64,000 nucleotides of DNA from positions 2,407,584 through 2,471,583 of the forward strand of contig NC_009142.1 in assembly GCF_000062885.1 (NCBI RefSeq). Direction: 5' to 3'. Below, in pieces: positions 1 through 9,159 of this stretch. The notes beneath the pieces were generated by a model that saw only the letters and a program-made list of their open reading frames with translations, did no database searches and was not told the origin of the DNA. Origin of the DNA: Saccharopolyspora erythraea NRRL 2338. Lineage in GTDB: Bacteria > Actinomycetota > Actinomycetes > Mycobacteriales > Pseudonocardiaceae. Positions within the stretch are counted from its first letter, which is position 1. The number at the start of each line of letters is the position of its first letter. Position numbers and translations under genes: made by a program.

Positions 1-2
1 TC

Positions 3-1490
3 CTCGAACAGCGCTTGCAGGGCATGAAGCAGGCGCTGGAGCAGACCACGCCGGAGTACGTCGAGCGCGTCCGCCGGATGCTCGACGACCTCAACGACCT
101 GCTCGCCGCGCACGCCCGCGGTGACGACACCCGCGAGCAGTTCGAGCGGTTCATGGCCGAGCACGGCGATTTCTTCCCCGAGCAGCCGCGCAACGTCGAC
201 GAGCTGATCGACGCGCTCGCGGCGCGTTCGGCCGCCGCGCAACGGATGCTGAACTCGATGAGCGAGCAGCAGCGCGCCGAACTCGCGCAGCTCTCGCAGC
301 AGGCCTTCGGAGATCCGCGCATCGGACAGGCGTTGCAGCGGATGGACGCCCAGCTCCGCGGTCTTCGCCCCGGGGAGAACTGGTCCGGCCGGGCCAGGTT
401 CCGGGGTGACGAGCCGCTGGGGCTCGGCGAGGCCACCGCCGCGATGGCCGAACTGGGTGAGCTGGACCGGCTCGCCGAACAGCTCGGCCAGTCCTATCCG
501 GGCGCGCGTCTGGAGGACATCGACCTGGAGGCGCTGGAACGCCAACTGGGGCCGCAGGCCGTCGTGGACGCGCAACGGCTGTCGGAGATCGAGCGGCAGT
601 TGCGGCAGCACGGGATGCTGGAGCGCGCCTCCGACGGCAGCCTGCGCCTGACCCCGCGCGCGATGCGCAGGCTCGGGGAAACCGCGCTGCGGTCGGTGAT
701 CTCCAGCCTTCGGTCGCGACGAGGCGAACGCGACACCGACCGGGCCGGTGCGGCGGGGGAGCCGACCGGGACGACGCGCCCGTGGGAGTTCGGCGACTCC
801 GAGCCGTGGGACTCCGGCCGGACGGTGCGCAATGCAGTGCTGCGCCGCGCGGCCGAAGGCCCGTCGTCGCCGATGCTGGACATCGCCGACCTCGAGGTGG
901 CCGAGACCGAGCAGCGCTCGCGGGCGGCGGTCGCGCTGTGCGTGGACACGTCGTGGTCGATGGTGCAGGACGGGCGCTGGGTGCCGATGAAGCGGACGGC
1001 GCTCGCGCTGCACCACCTCGTCGCCACCCGCTACCGCTCGGATGCGTTGCGACTGGTGACGTTCGGGCGCTACGCGTCCACTGTGGATGTCGGTGAGCTG
1101 GCGGCGCTGGAAGGAACCTGGGAGCAGGGCACCAACCTGCACCACGCCTTGCTGCTGGCGGGTCGGCACCTGCGCCGGAACCCCGACGCGCAGCCGGTGG
1201 TGCTCGTGGTGACCGACGGCGAACCCACCGCGCACCTGGAACCCGACGGCGAGGCCGTTTTCCAGTACCCGCCCACGCCGCGCACCCTGTCGGCGACGTT
1301 GTCCGAAGTGGACTCGCTGAGCAGGCTGGGCGCGTCGCTGAGCGTCTTCATGCTCGGCGACGACCCGAGGCTGGAGGCGTTCGTGGACATCGTCGCCCGC
1401 CGGGGCGGGGGTCGCGTGGTGGCTCCGACCCCTGACGGCCTCGGCGCCGCCGTCGTCGGCGACTACCTGCGCAGCAAACGCCGCCGCTAG
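3..1490 (+). CDS. VWA domain protein, 5' end outside window
   Basis: The reading frame is open to the window edge, so the N-terminus is missing. The visible part is about 495 residues. The N-terminal two thirds is charged and helical, with many Glu, Arg and Gln. The C-terminal third is a von Willebrand factor A domain: a MIDAS-type DTSWSM at about nt 945-962, a downstream threonine region (TFGRY), and the acidic TDGEP motif near nt 1212. Such proteins usually pair with a MoxR or magnesium-chelatase-like AAA ATPase, expected just upstream but not visible. The role is probably metal-dependent protein binding or complex remodelling in the cytoplasm; no signal peptide can be assessed. Confidence 0.8.
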   Translation, partial: LEQRLQGMKQALEQTTPEYVERVRRMLDDLNDLLAAHARGDDTREQFERFMAEHGDFFPEQPRNVDELIDALAARSAAAQRMLNSMSEQQRAELAQLSQQAFGDPRIGQALQRMDAQLRGLRPGENWSGRARFRGDEPLGLGEATAAMAELGELDRLAEQLGQSYPGARLEDIDLEALERQLGPQAVVDAQRLSEIERQLRQHGMLERASDGSLRLTPRAMRRLGETALRSVISSLRSRRGERDTDRAGAAGEPTGTTRPWEFGDSEPWDSGRTVRNAVLRRAAEGPSSPMLDIADLEVAETEQRSRAAVALCVDTSWSMVQDGRWVPMKRTALALHHLVATRYRSDALRLVTFGRYASTVDVGELAALEGTWEQGTNLHHALLLAGRHLRRNPDAQPVVLVVTDGEPTAHLEPDGEAVFQYPPTPRTLSATLSEVDSLSRLGASLSVFMLGDDPRLEAFVDIVARRGGGRVVAPTPDGLGAAVVGDYLRSKRRR

Positions 1491-1521
1491 CTCTCCGCGG
1501 GGGACCGGTTGCTCCTGGTTC

Positions 1522-2435
1522 GTGGCCGATCGCGCTACTAGCCTCAGCCGTCGACTGAGGGGAGCGCGAAAGCGCACGACATCGACAACTTTCCGCATCT
1601 GTGGGGACCTGGAGGTGCGGCGGCTCGGATTCGGAGCCATGCAGTTGCCCATCGAGGCGGGCGCAGCCCGCGAGACATCTCTCGCGGTTGCCCGGCGGGC
1701 CGTCGAACTGGGTGTCACGCTCATCGACACCGCGCACATGTACGGCGGGGGAGCGGACGAAGAACTCCTCGCCGAGGCCCTGCATCCCTATCCGGATGGG
1801 CTGCTCGTCACCACCAAGGTCGGGGTCGCGCGATCGGGGCCTTCAGGCGAGTGGAGGCTCGACGGGCGGCCGGTCGTCCTGTGTGACCAGGTGGAACAGG
1901 CACTGCGGCGACTGCGCGTCGAGCGTCTCGAACTGCTCCAGTTGCACCGCGTCGACCCCCGAGACATCGCTGGCCGACCAGCTCGGCGCGCTGCGGCACC
2001 TCCAGGCCGAAGGCAAGATCGGCAGGATCGGCCTGTCCGAGGTCACCGTCGACGAACTCCGCCAAGCGGGGGAGATCGTCGACCTCGCGAGCGTGCAGAA
2101 CCGCTACAACCTGCTCGACCGCGAGCACGAGCCGGTGCTCGCGGCCTGCGAGGAGGCGGGATCGCGTTCCTGCCGTGGCGTCCTGTCGCCTGGGGGGAAT
2201 CCGGCACGAGGGCCGGGGTCGCCGCAGTGGCGGCCGAGTTCGAAGCCACGCCGACGCAGGTCGCGCTCGCCTGGCTCCTCGACCACTCGCCGGTCATCCT
2301 CCCGACCCCGGGACCGCTCGGGTCGATTACTTGGAGGAGAACCTCGCCGCGGAACGACTCCAGCTGACCCGGGCCCACCGCGAACGCCTCGACCAAATTC
2401 CCGACCTGGCACAGGGCACGCCGTCATACCGCTAG
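1522..2435 (+). pseudogene. Aldo/keto reductase, broken by three frameshifts
   Basis: Aldo/keto reductase segments appear in order but in changing frames. Frame 1 carries LGFGAMQLP, DTAHMYGGG and LLQLHRVDP. Near nt 1960-1975 the homology moves to frame 2 (DQLGALRHLQAEGKIGRIG, then QNRYNLLDRE). Near 2155-2165 it returns to frame 1 (FLPWRP, TPTQVALAWLL). Near 2310-2325 it moves to frame 3 (DYLEENLAAERL) and stops at 2435. The start is uncertain: GTG 1522 is the only in-frame candidate and has no clear ribosome site. Three independent shifts make a single sequencing error unlikely. Catalytic Asp and Tyr are present in the first segment, so the parent was probably an active NADPH oxidoreductase. 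Confidence 0.8.
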
Positions 2436-2719
2436 GGCCAGACCAGCCGTACGTCGGCGCAGCGGGAGAAGAACCGCGCCGCGCGGTCGGCGGAGCGGAA
2501 GGCGCCCCTGTTGCGCCCGTCCAGCGCGACGACCTCAGCGCGGTCGTCGAACGACAACCCCCACGCGAACACCTCGCCCGCGAGGACCTCGCCCTCGCCC
2601 TCGGCGTCGTCGCGTTCCAGCTCGCATAGCGCGAACAACCTTGGCGCGCAACGGATCTGCGACTCCAGCACGGCGAACTCGTCGGGCCTGGGCGTCCAGT
2701 CGGCGACGTCTCCGGACAT
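2432..2719 (-). CDS. Small acidic hypothetical protein
   Basis: A 95-residue, Asp/Glu/Arg-rich protein with no signal peptide and no recognised domain. It starts at ATG 2719, preceded on the minus strand by AGGAGGTTCC, a strong ribosome site. Its stop codon shares the CTAG at 2432-2435 with the stop of the decayed reductase on the other strand. It is transcribed away from the XRE regulator, and the two genes share a 144-bp upstream region. Function unknown. The good ribosome site argues that it is real. Confidence 0.6.
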   Translation of the reverse strand: MSGDVADWTPRPDEFAVLESQIRCAPRLFALCELERDDAEGEGEVLAGEVFAWGLSFDDRAEVVALDGRNRGAFRSADRAARFFSRCADVRLVWP

Positions 2720-2863
2720 TGGAACCTCCTAGCTGAATCGGTCAGTGCATCGCCAAAGCTAGCGCGATACGTATCGGTTCCGGTATCGCTCAATAGGCTG
2801 GTGTGACCGTCCGTGTCCGTCCCTGGAACCATTCGTGATGGCCGAGACCGAGGAGGTGTCCTG

Positions 2864-3709
2864 ATGGCAGGACGGAACGACCCGTCCGCGCTGCGCTGGC
2901 TGATCGGCGTGGAGCTGGCCGCGTACCGGCGACAGGCGGGGCTGACGCTCGCCGAGCTGTCGGAGGCGACCGGGATCACCAAACCGAAGCTCGGGCACAT
3001 GGAGATGGGCCGGTACCAGCAGAATCCGGACGACATCGCCAACGTGCTGCGCGCGTGCGGGACCGATGAGCGCACCGTCGACCGCCTGTCCTCGCTGAGC
3101 GGCAGATCGGACTCGAAGTCGTGGTGGGCGCCGTGGGCGCACGTCGTACCGGACTGGCTGAAGACCTTCGTGGGACTCGAAGGGCTCGCCGAGTCGGAGT
3201 TCGTGTACCAGCCGATGGTTCTGCCCGGTCTGATGCAGACGGAGGAGTACGCCCATGCGTTGACCGCGGCTACGGATTTCGTGCGGCAGAACCACAACGA
3301 ACGCTTCGTGTCCTTCCGGCTTGCACGCGCGAGACGGCTCAACGATCCAGATCCGTTGCGGCTGCACGCCGTCGTCGGTGAGGCGGCCCTGCGTCTCGCG
3401 GTCGGTACGCCCGAGATGCGGTTCGCCCAATACGAGAGACTGCTCGAACTCGCTGACCAGCCCAACATCACGTTGCAGGTGCTGCGGCCGGAGTGCGGGC
3501 CGCACGACGCGGGAGGCACCGGCCAGTTCGTGGTGCTGCACTTCGACGAGGCGCGGCCGATCGCGTACACCGAGCAGCTCGACGGAGCCGTATACGTACA
3601 GGACCCGGATGACGTTCGGACCTATACACTGGCGGCGGAGAATCTGCAGCACGTCGCGCTGGAGCCGGCTGAATCCGTAGCGCTGGTGAAGGCGCTGATG
3701 GCCGAGTAG
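2864..3709 (+). CDS. XRE-family regulator, Scr1 type (DUF5753)
   Basis: A 281-residue regulator. Residues 10-60 form a Cro/C1 helix-turn-helix (LTLAELSEATGITKPKLGHM). Residues 95-275 match the DUF5753 domain of Scr1-like actinomycete regulators (VPDWLKTFVGLE, EYAHALTAAT, GTGQFVVLHF). ATG 2864 is chosen because AGGAGGTG lies at 2851-2858. The DUF397 gene follows after 16 bp, the usual arrangement, in which the small DUF397 protein antagonises or pairs with the XRE protein. Such pairs number in the dozens in mycelial actinomycetes and influence development and antibiotic production. Confidence 0.88.
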   Translation: MAGRNDPSALRWLIGVELAAYRRQAGLTLAELSEATGITKPKLGHMEMGRYQQNPDDIANVLRACGTDERTVDRLSSLSGRSDSKSWWAPWAHVVPDWLKTFVGLEGLAESEFVYQPMVLPGLMQTEEYAHALTAATDFVRQNHNERFVSFRLARARRLNDPDPLRLHAVVGEAALRLAVGTPEMRFAQYERLLELADQPNITLQVLRPECGPHDAGGTGQFVVLHFDEARPIAYTEQLDGAVYVQDPDDVRTYTLAAENLQHVALEPAESVALVKALMAE

Positions 3710-3725
3710 TAGCCGGAGGCACGCC

Positions 3726-4010
3726 GTGTCCGCCCCGAACGTCGACGCCCATGTGTGGAGAAAGTCCAGCTACAGCGCCAACAACGGAGAGTGCGTCGAG
3801 GTGGCGTTCGCGCTCGCGGCGCCGGATGTGGCTTGGGAGAAATCCAGCTACAGCAGCAACGGTTCGGACTGCGTCGAGATCGCCGTCGGCGGCTCCGCCG
3901 TCGGGGCGCGGGACTCCAAGGACCCCGCGGGCCCGGCGCTCTGGTTCCCCGCGCCGCGATGGGGCCGGTTCGTGTCCGACCTGAAGGCCGGGCGGTTCGA
4001 CGCGGCATGA
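3726..4010 (+). CDS. DUF397 protein with two DUF397 motifs
   Basis: A 94-residue protein starting at GTG 3726. DUF397 proteins are normally about 60-70 residues with one W-x-KSSYS...C-V-E core. This one has two: WRKSSYSANNGECVEVA near residues 11-27 and WEKSSYSSNGSDCVEIA near residues 38-54, followed by the usual VRDSKDP-like tail (ARDSKDP) and an aromatic C-terminus. The internal duplication is seen directly. It is the partner of the upstream Scr1-type regulator and probably modulates its DNA binding. The stop overlaps the next start in ATGA at 4007-4010, so it is translationally coupled to the nitroreductase. Confidence 0.85.
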   Translation: MSAPNVDAHVWRKSSYSANNGECVEVAFALAAPDVAWEKSSYSSNGSDCVEIAVGGSAVGARDSKDPAGPALWFPAPRWGRFVSDLKAGRFDAA

Positions 4011-4540
4011 GCGATCCGCTGCGCGAGCTGCGCTCGCTGCGCGCCACGCGCTGGTTCACCGACGCCGAGGTCTCCGACGAGGACCTGCGCCGCATCCTCG
4101 ACACCGCGCGCTGGACGGGTTCGGCTCGCAACCGGCAGCCGTGGCGCTTCCACACCGTCCGGGACGCGGCGACGCGCGAGGAGCTGAGCACGTGTGGTGC
4201 CTACGCCCTGCACGTGCGCACCGCGCCCGTCGTGGTGCTGCTGGCCCTGGACCGCAGCGGCGCCGACGCGGAGTTCGACGGCGGCCGGGTCGCGCAGACC
4301 GCCATGCTCGCCGCCCAGCGGCTCGGCCTCGGCTCGTGCCCGGTCACCTTCTTCCCCGAGGACAACGCCGAGCGGGTCACCGCACTGGCCGGGTTCGCCC
4401 CGCCGTGGCAGGTGCGCACCGGCATCGCCCTCGGCCATCCCGCGCCCAGGCCGAGCGGAACCTCCGCGATCCGGACCGGCCGCCTCCCGCTGACGTCGCT
4501 GTGGACCCGCGACGTCACTGACCCGGCGCGAAGGCGCTGA
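4007..4540 (+). CDS. Nitroreductase-family flavoprotein
   Basis: A 177-residue protein with the nitroreductase fold signature: an N-terminal RSLRATRWFTD, the FMN-phosphate region SARNRQPWRF at residues 43-52, and the GGRVAQTAMLAAQRLGLGSCPV helix typical of FMN reductases. It probably reduces nitro or quinone substrates with NAD(P)H in the cytoplasm; the substrate cannot be told. It starts inside the DUF397 stop (ATGA). The last 26 bp overlap the 3' end of the convergent betaine-binding protein gene. Confidence 0.8.
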   Translation: MSDPLRELRSLRATRWFTDAEVSDEDLRRILDTARWTGSARNRQPWRFHTVRDAATREELSTCGAYALHVRTAPVVVLLALDRSGADAEFDGGRVAQTAMLAAQRLGLGSCPVTFFPEDNAERVTALAGFAPPWQVRTGIALGHPAPRPSGTSAIRTGRLPLTSLWTRDVTDPARRR

Positions 4541-5411
4541 TCACCTGCGGGTTCTCGTCGGCCCACTTGCGGGCGGCCGCCGCCTCCTGGCCCTTGGGGG
4601 CGCTGTTGACGGCGTTCTCCAGCGACGACAGGGTCTGGTCGTCGAGCCTGAACTTCTTGACCATCTCGGTGACCTGCGGGAAGTCCTGGCTGAACCCCGC
4701 GCGTCCGACCGAGTGGATCTCCTCGGCCTGGCCCATCGCACCCAGCGGGTCCTGCAGGTCCTTGATCGGGTAGCGCGCGTAGGCCCAGTGCGGGTGCCAG
4801 AGGGTCACCACGATCGGCTTATGCTCGTTGATCGCCTTCTCCAGCGACGCTAGCATCGCGGTGGTCGACGACGTCTGCAGCGTGTAGTCGAGCTGGTACT
4901 GCGGGATGGCGTTGTTCTTGGTGATCCTGCTCAGCCCCGCACCCGGGTCGATGCCGGTGATCACCCCGCCGAACTGCCCCGAGCGGCCCTTGAGGTCGGC
5001 GATGGAGTTGATGTCGGTCAGGTAGTTGGGCACCGCGATGTTCAGCGTGGCCTGGTCGTACCAGACTCCGAGGTCCTCGATCTGCCCGCTGTACTGCTTC
5101 CAGTAGTCGGAGTGGGTCTCGGGCAGCCAGGCGTCGAGGAACAGGTCGATGTTGCCCTGGGCCAGCCCCGCGTAGACCGGTCCGGCCTCCAGCTCCGTGG
5201 TCGTCACCTGGTAGCCCTGCTCCTCCAGCAGCACCTTGAACAGGTTGGTGACCGCGATGTCCTCGTCCCAAGCGATGTAGCCGATGGTGATCCGCTTGGC
5301 CTCCTGGCCGGTCTCGGCCTGGCGTCCGCCGCACCCGGCGGCCACCAGCACCAGCGCGCACAGCGCGGCGAGCAGGGCGGTGAGCCTGTGTGCTCGTGTT
5401 CTCATCAACAT
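4515..5411 (-). CDS. proX: Glycine betaine ABC transporter, substrate-binding lipoprotein
   Basis: A 298-residue lipoprotein. ATG 5411 is chosen because AGAAAGG lies 9 nt upstream. A hydrophobic signal ends in a lipobox VAAGC with Cys27. The mature part matches the OpuAC/ProX family: IGYIAWDEDIAVTNLF, FLDAWLPETHSDYW, TLWHPHWAYARYPI. The aromatic residues would form the quaternary-ammonium binding cage. It should deliver glycine betaine or proline betaine to the permease encoded just upstream, for osmoprotection. It is the last gene of a three-gene minus-strand operon. Confidence 0.92.
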   Translation of the reverse strand: MLMRTRAHRLTALLAALCALVLVAAGCGGRQAETGQEAKRITIGYIAWDEDIAVTNLFKVLLEEQGYQVTTTELEAGPVYAGLAQGNIDLFLDAWLPETHSDYWKQYSGQIEDLGVWYDQATLNIAVPNYLTDINSIADLKGRSGQFGGVITGIDPGAGLSRITKNNAIPQYQLDYTLQTSSTTAMLASLEKAINEHKPIVVTLWHPHWAYARYPIKDLQDPLGAMGQAEEIHSVGRAGFSQDFPQVTEMVKKFRLDDQTLSSLENAVNSAPKGQEAAAARKWADENPQVISAFAPGQ

Positions 5412-5448
5412 GGCGTTGCGCCTTTCTGTGCTTCGGGCCGCGGACGGG

Positions 5449-6336
5449 TCACGCGCCCGCGGGGGCGGCCCTGCGGGCCGCACGAGCGACCGGGGCGCGA
5501 TCGGACAGGACGGCGGTGACGCGGTCCAGGTAGACCGCGAGGATCACAACGGCGACGCCGGCCTCGAAGCCCGCGCCGAGCTGCACCCGGGTCACCGCGG
5601 TGTAGACCTCGGTGCCCAGGCCCTCCGCGCCGACCATGCCCGCGATGACCACCATCGACAGCGAGAGCATGATCACCTGGTTGACCCCGGCCATGATCGA
5701 CGGCATCGCCAGCGGGAGCTGGATGCCGGTGAGGATCCGGCTCGGCGGCGCCCCGAACGCCTCGCCGGCCTCGACCACCTCGGCGTCGACCTGCCGGATG
5801 CCCAGCTCCGTCAGCCGCACGCCCGGCGGCAGCGCGAAGATCACCGTGGCCACCACGCCGGGCACCGACCCGATGTTGAAGAAGAAGATGACCGGGATCA
5901 GGTAGACGAACGCCGGCATCGTCTGCATGAGGTCCAGCACCGGCCGCACCACCAGCGACACCCGCCGGTGCCGCGCGGCCAGGATGCCCACCGGGATCGC
6001 GATGACCACCGCGATGATGCTGGCGACCAGCACCAGCGCCAGGGTCTGCATCGCCGGCGGGAACTCCCGCATGCTGATCACCAGGCCGAAGCCGACCAGC
6101 GTGAACAGCGCGAATCGCCATCCGCGCAGCCACAGCGCCAGCGCGGTGAAGATCGCCAGCATCACCAGCTCCGGCGGCCACGTCAGCAGCGCGGTCAGCC
6201 CGGACACCGCCGACCGCACGGCGAGGTCGATGAAGTCGAACACCGGGCCGATGTTGTCCTGCAGCCAGTTCACCAGGTCCTGGAACCACTCCCCGAGCGG
6301 TACGCGGGGCAGTTGGGCCGCGGTCGGCTCAGTCAT
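5449..6336 (-). CDS. proW: Glycine betaine ABC transporter, permease
   Basis: A 295-residue inner-membrane protein of the OpuAB/ProW type with about six hydrophobic segments. The EAA-like coupling loop (EAGEAFGAPPSRILTGIQLP, about residues 192-211) contacts the ATPase. Motifs such as TMPAFVYLIPVIFFFNIG are typical of betaine permeases. The ATG at 6336 lies inside the end of the ATPase gene (8-bp overlap), indicating translational coupling. The 37-bp gap to the binding-protein gene keeps all three in one operon. Confidence 0.92.
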   Translation of the reverse strand: MTEPTAAQLPRVPLGEWFQDLVNWLQDNIGPVFDFIDLAVRSAVSGLTALLTWPPELVMLAIFTALALWLRGWRFALFTLVGFGLVISMREFPPAMQTLALVLVASIIAVVIAIPVGILAARHRRVSLVVRPVLDLMQTMPAFVYLIPVIFFFNIGSVPGVVATVIFALPPGVRLTELGIRQVDAEVVEAGEAFGAPPSRILTGIQLPLAMPSIMAGVNQVIMLSLSMVVIAGMVGAEGLGTEVYTAVTRVQLGAGFEAGVAVVILAVYLDRVTAVLSDRAPVARAARRAAPAGA

Positions 6337-7414
6337 CTCGGTGCCTCCTCGCCGCGGGGTTGAGCGCCTCGAACAGGGCGTCGGCGGTGACCACGCCGAG
6401 CAGCCGCCGCTGCCCGTCGATCACCGGCAGCACGGTGCCCTCGCCGCTCATCAGCGGGAACAGCTCGTGCATGGGTGTGGTGGCGACGACCGGATCGCCC
6501 ACGACGTGCCGTTGCCGCAGGCTCGCCAGTGCCTCGTCGAGGTCGCCCCGGTCCCCGCTGCCGTCGCCGCCGGTCGTCCGGACCACGTCGGCCGCGGTCA
6601 GGACCCGGCTGCGGTCGACGTCGCGGATGAACTTGGCGACGTAGTCGTCGGCGGGCTCGTCGAGGATCTGCTCCGAGGTGCCGATCTGCACGATGCGCCC
6701 GGCGCGCATCACCGCGATCCGGTCGCCCAGCCGCATCGCCTCGTTGAGGTCGTGGGTGATGAAGATGATCGTCTTGCCCAGACGCGCCTGCAGGTCGACG
6801 AGCTGGTCCTGCATCTCCCGCTTGATCAGCGGGTCGAGCGCGCTGAACGCCTCGTCCATCAGCAGCACGTCGGTGCCCGCCGCCAGCGCCCTGGCCAGCC
6901 CGACCCGCTGGCGCATGCCGCCGGAGAGCTGCTGCGGGTAGCGCTGCTCCCAGCCCTCCAGGCCGACCAGTGACAGCGCCTCGAGCGCCCGGGTGCGGAT
7001 CTCGTCGCGCCCGGTGCCCCGGACGCGCAGCCCGTAGCCGGCGTTGTCGAGCACGGTCCGGTGCGGGAAGAGCGCGAAATGCTGGAAAACCATGCTCATG
7101 GTTCGCTGCCGCATGGTCCGCAGAGCTTTCGCGGACATCGCGGTGATCTCTTCCTCGTCGACGTGGATGCGGCCGGAAGTGGGCGTGAGAAGACCGTTGA
7201 CCATCCGGATCAACGTCGATTTGCCGGATCCGGAAAGGCCCATCACCACGAACGTCTCGCCGTCGTGCACGCAGAACGACGCGTCGACCACGGCCGGGGT
7301 CGCACCCGCCGCGCGGACCTCGTCCTGGCCTGCGCCTTCCCGCAGCATGCGGACCACTTCGGCGGGCTGCGGGCCGAATACCTTGAACACCTGTTCCACG
7401 CGTACCGATGTCAC
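6329..7414 (-). CDS. proV: Glycine betaine ABC transporter, ATPase with CBS domains
   Basis: A 361-residue ATPase starting at GTG 7414. It has Walker [10 protein letters not shown] (about 59-67), Q-loop [13 protein letters not shown], signature [14 protein letters not shown], Walker [14 protein letters not shown] and the switch histidine in ITHD. The C-terminal 110 residues form a CBS pair ([30 protein letters not shown]), which in OpuA senses ionic strength. As the first gene of the minus-strand operon it is probably induced by high osmolarity, although no operator is recognised. Confidence 0.93.
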   Translation of the reverse strand: MTSVRVEQVFKVFGPQPAEVVRMLREGAGQDEVRAAGATPAVVDASFCVHDGETFVVMGLSGSGKSTLIRMVNGLLTPTSGRIHVDEEEITAMSAKALRTMRQRTMSMVFQHFALFPHRTVLDNAGYGLRVRGTGRDEIRTRALEALSLVGLEGWEQRYPQQLSGGMRQRVGLARALAAGTDVLLMDEAFSALDPLIKREMQDQLVDLQARLGKTIIFITHDLNEAMRLGDRIAVMRAGRIVQIGTSEQILDEPADDYVAKFIRDVDRSRVLTAADVVRTTGGDGSGDRGDLDEALASLRQRHVVGDPVVATTPMHELFPLMSGEGTVLPVIDGQRRLLGVVTADALFEALNPAARRHRDD

Positions 7415-7754
7415 CGATCGCCTCCGCTGCCAATGGGAGTTCGGCTTTCCATCGTCGCCTCACCCCGGCATGAGGAGACGCGGTGGATGTGCGCTGTTCG
7501 ATCGTACGACCAGGTGGCGCTCCGGCATACTCGGAACTTCCGCGGACCGTATTCCGGTGAAATCGAACGGAAATGAGATCTGCAAAAGAATGGCGATTGG
7601 AGGGATGATCGGCGAAAGCGTTCTCCTCGCACGGGCCGCCGGGGCGGCGAGCACGACGACCACCTGTTCGGAGCACACGTGCGTCCCACTCTGTGATACG
7701 CACGATGGTTCCGGCGGGGGCATCCGGCCGGGGCCGACAGATAAGGTCGGGTGC
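7415..7754. other. Divergent intergenic region proV / mshC
   Basis: A 340-bp gene-free region between two divergent genes. It is less G+C-rich than its surroundings around 7500-7620, as expected for promoters. The mshC side contains the -10 element listed separately. No riboswitch or convincing small gene is seen. Confidence 0.5.
7742..7747 (+). promoter_or_regulatory. -10 element (TAAGGT) of mshC, leaderless start
   Basis: TAAGGT fits the actinobacterial TAnnnT -10 pattern and lies exactly 7 nt before ATG 7755. Transcription would therefore begin at or next to the start codon. It is flanked by a small inverted repeat, CCGAC (7734-7738) and GTCGG (7746-7750). Confidence 0.5.
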
Positions 7755-8993
7755 ATGCAACCCTGGTCGTCGGTCCCAGTGCCCAAGGTGCCTGGCACAG
7801 CTCGCCCCCTGCGCCTCTTCGACACCGCCGCCGGTGAGGTCCGCCCCGTCACGGCGGGTCGCACGGCCCGGATGTACGTCTGCGGCATCACCCCCTACGA
7901 CGCGACCCACCTCGGTCACGCCGCCACCTACCTGGCGTTCGACCTCGTGCACCGGATCTGGCTGGACAACGGCCACGACGTGCACTACGTGCAGAACGTC
8001 ACCGACATCGACGACCCCCTCCTGGAGCGGGCGAACCGGGACAACGAGGACTGGGTCGTGCTCGCGATGCGCGAGACCGCCCTGTTCCGCGAGGACATGG
8101 AGGCCCTGCGGGTGGTGCCGCCCACCGACTTCATCGGTGCGGTCGAGTCGATCCCGGAGATCGAGGAGGCGGTCGGCAAGCTGCTGGCCTCCGGCGCGGC
8201 CTACCGGGTCGACGACGACGAGTACCCCGACGTCTACTTCCGGCACTCGGCCACCGGGCGCTTCGGCTACGAGTCGAACTACGACGAGGCGACGATGCTG
8301 GACCTGTCCGCCGAGCGCGGCGGGGACCCCGACCGCAAGGGCAAGGAGCACCCGCTGGACGCGCTGCTGTGGCGGATGGCGCGCGATGGCGAGCCGTCCT
8401 GGGAGTCCGAGCTGGGGCCCGGGCGGCCGGGCTGGCACCTGGAGTGCTCGGTCATCGCGCTCAACCGCCTCGGCATGGGCTTCGACGTCCAGGGCGGCGG
8501 CTCCGACCTCGCCTTCCCGCACCACGAGTTCAGCGCCGCGCACGCCGAGGCGCTGGCGGGCGACCACCCGTTCGCCCGGCACTATTGCCACGCGGGCATG
8601 ATCGGCCTGGACGGCGAGAAGATGTCGAAGTCCAAGGGCAACCTGGTGTTCGTCTCCCGCCTGCGCGGCGACCGGGTCGACCCGATGGCGATCCGGCTCG
8701 CGCTCCTGGACGGCCACTACCGCAGCGACCGCTCGTGGACCGCCGACGCGCTGACCAAGGGCAGCGCGCGGCTGGCCCGGTGGCGCGAGGCTGTGGCGCT
8801 CGAGGCCGGTCCCTCGGCGGAGCCGGTCGTCGAGCGGCTGCGGGACCGGCTGTCCGACGACCTCGACACCGAGCGCGCGCTGCTGGCCGTCGACGCCTGG
8901 GTGGACGAGGCGCTGTGCCGCCGCGGAGGTGACGCCGAGGCGCCTGCCGCCATCCGCGACGCCGTCGACGGCCTCCTGGGTGTGCAGCTCTGA
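7755..8993 (+). CDS. mshC: Cysteine:GlcN-Ins ligase (mycothiol synthesis)
   Basis: A 412-residue cysteinyl-tRNA-synthetase-like enzyme of the normal MshC length. It has the HIGH-like [11 protein letters not shown], the KMSKS loop ([10 protein letters not shown]) and zinc-site residues including Cys43 of MYVCG, plus the ECSVIA and [12 protein letters not shown] segments. It lacks the tRNA anticodon-binding domain of CysRS. It joins cysteine to 1-D-myo-inosityl-2-amino-2-deoxyglucopyranoside using ATP, the third step of mycothiol synthesis. The upstream -10 element suggests a leaderless mRNA. A hairpin terminator follows. Confidence 0.96.
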   Translation: MQPWSSVPVPKVPGTARPLRLFDTAAGEVRPVTAGRTARMYVCGITPYDATHLGHAATYLAFDLVHRIWLDNGHDVHYVQNVTDIDDPLLERANRDNEDWVVLAMRETALFREDMEALRVVPPTDFIGAVESIPEIEEAVGKLLASGAAYRVDDDEYPDVYFRHSATGRFGYESNYDEATMLDLSAERGGDPDRKGKEHPLDALLWRMARDGEPSWESELGPGRPGWHLECSVIALNRLGMGFDVQGGGSDLAFPHHEFSAAHAEALAGDHPFARHYCHAGMIGLDGEKMSKSKGNLVFVSRLRGDRVDPMAIRLALLDGHYRSDRSWTADALTKGSARLARWREAVALEAGPSAEPVVERLRDRLSDDLDTERALLAVDAWVDEALCRRGGDAEAPAAIRDAVDGLLGVQL

Positions 8994-9012
8994 CGGACAG
9001 GCCCGGTCCCGC

Positions 9013-9042
9013 GGCCCCGCGTTCCTCCCGGAGCGCGGGGCC
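9013..9042 (+). terminator. Hairpin after mshC
   Basis: GGCCCCGCG (9013-9021) pairs perfectly with CGCGGGGCC (9034-9042) across a 12-nt loop. It lies 20 bp after the mshC stop and is followed by a short T-rich stretch. Confidence 0.6.
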
Positions 9043-9159
9043 GTTCCATGCGCGGAGGGCGTCGGCGCTTGTGAGTGCCTTGGTGCTGGTGCCGCTCGGT
9101 GGTGTTCGCCCCGAACGTGCAGGCCCCCGCAGGCCGTGGACCTCAGGAGGACGTGGGCC

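Noticed and set aside
6333-8717. Very long minus-strand reading frame across proV and mshC
   Set aside because: It is a shadow frame of G+C-rich genes. It overlaps two clearly real genes, and its translation is low-complexity.
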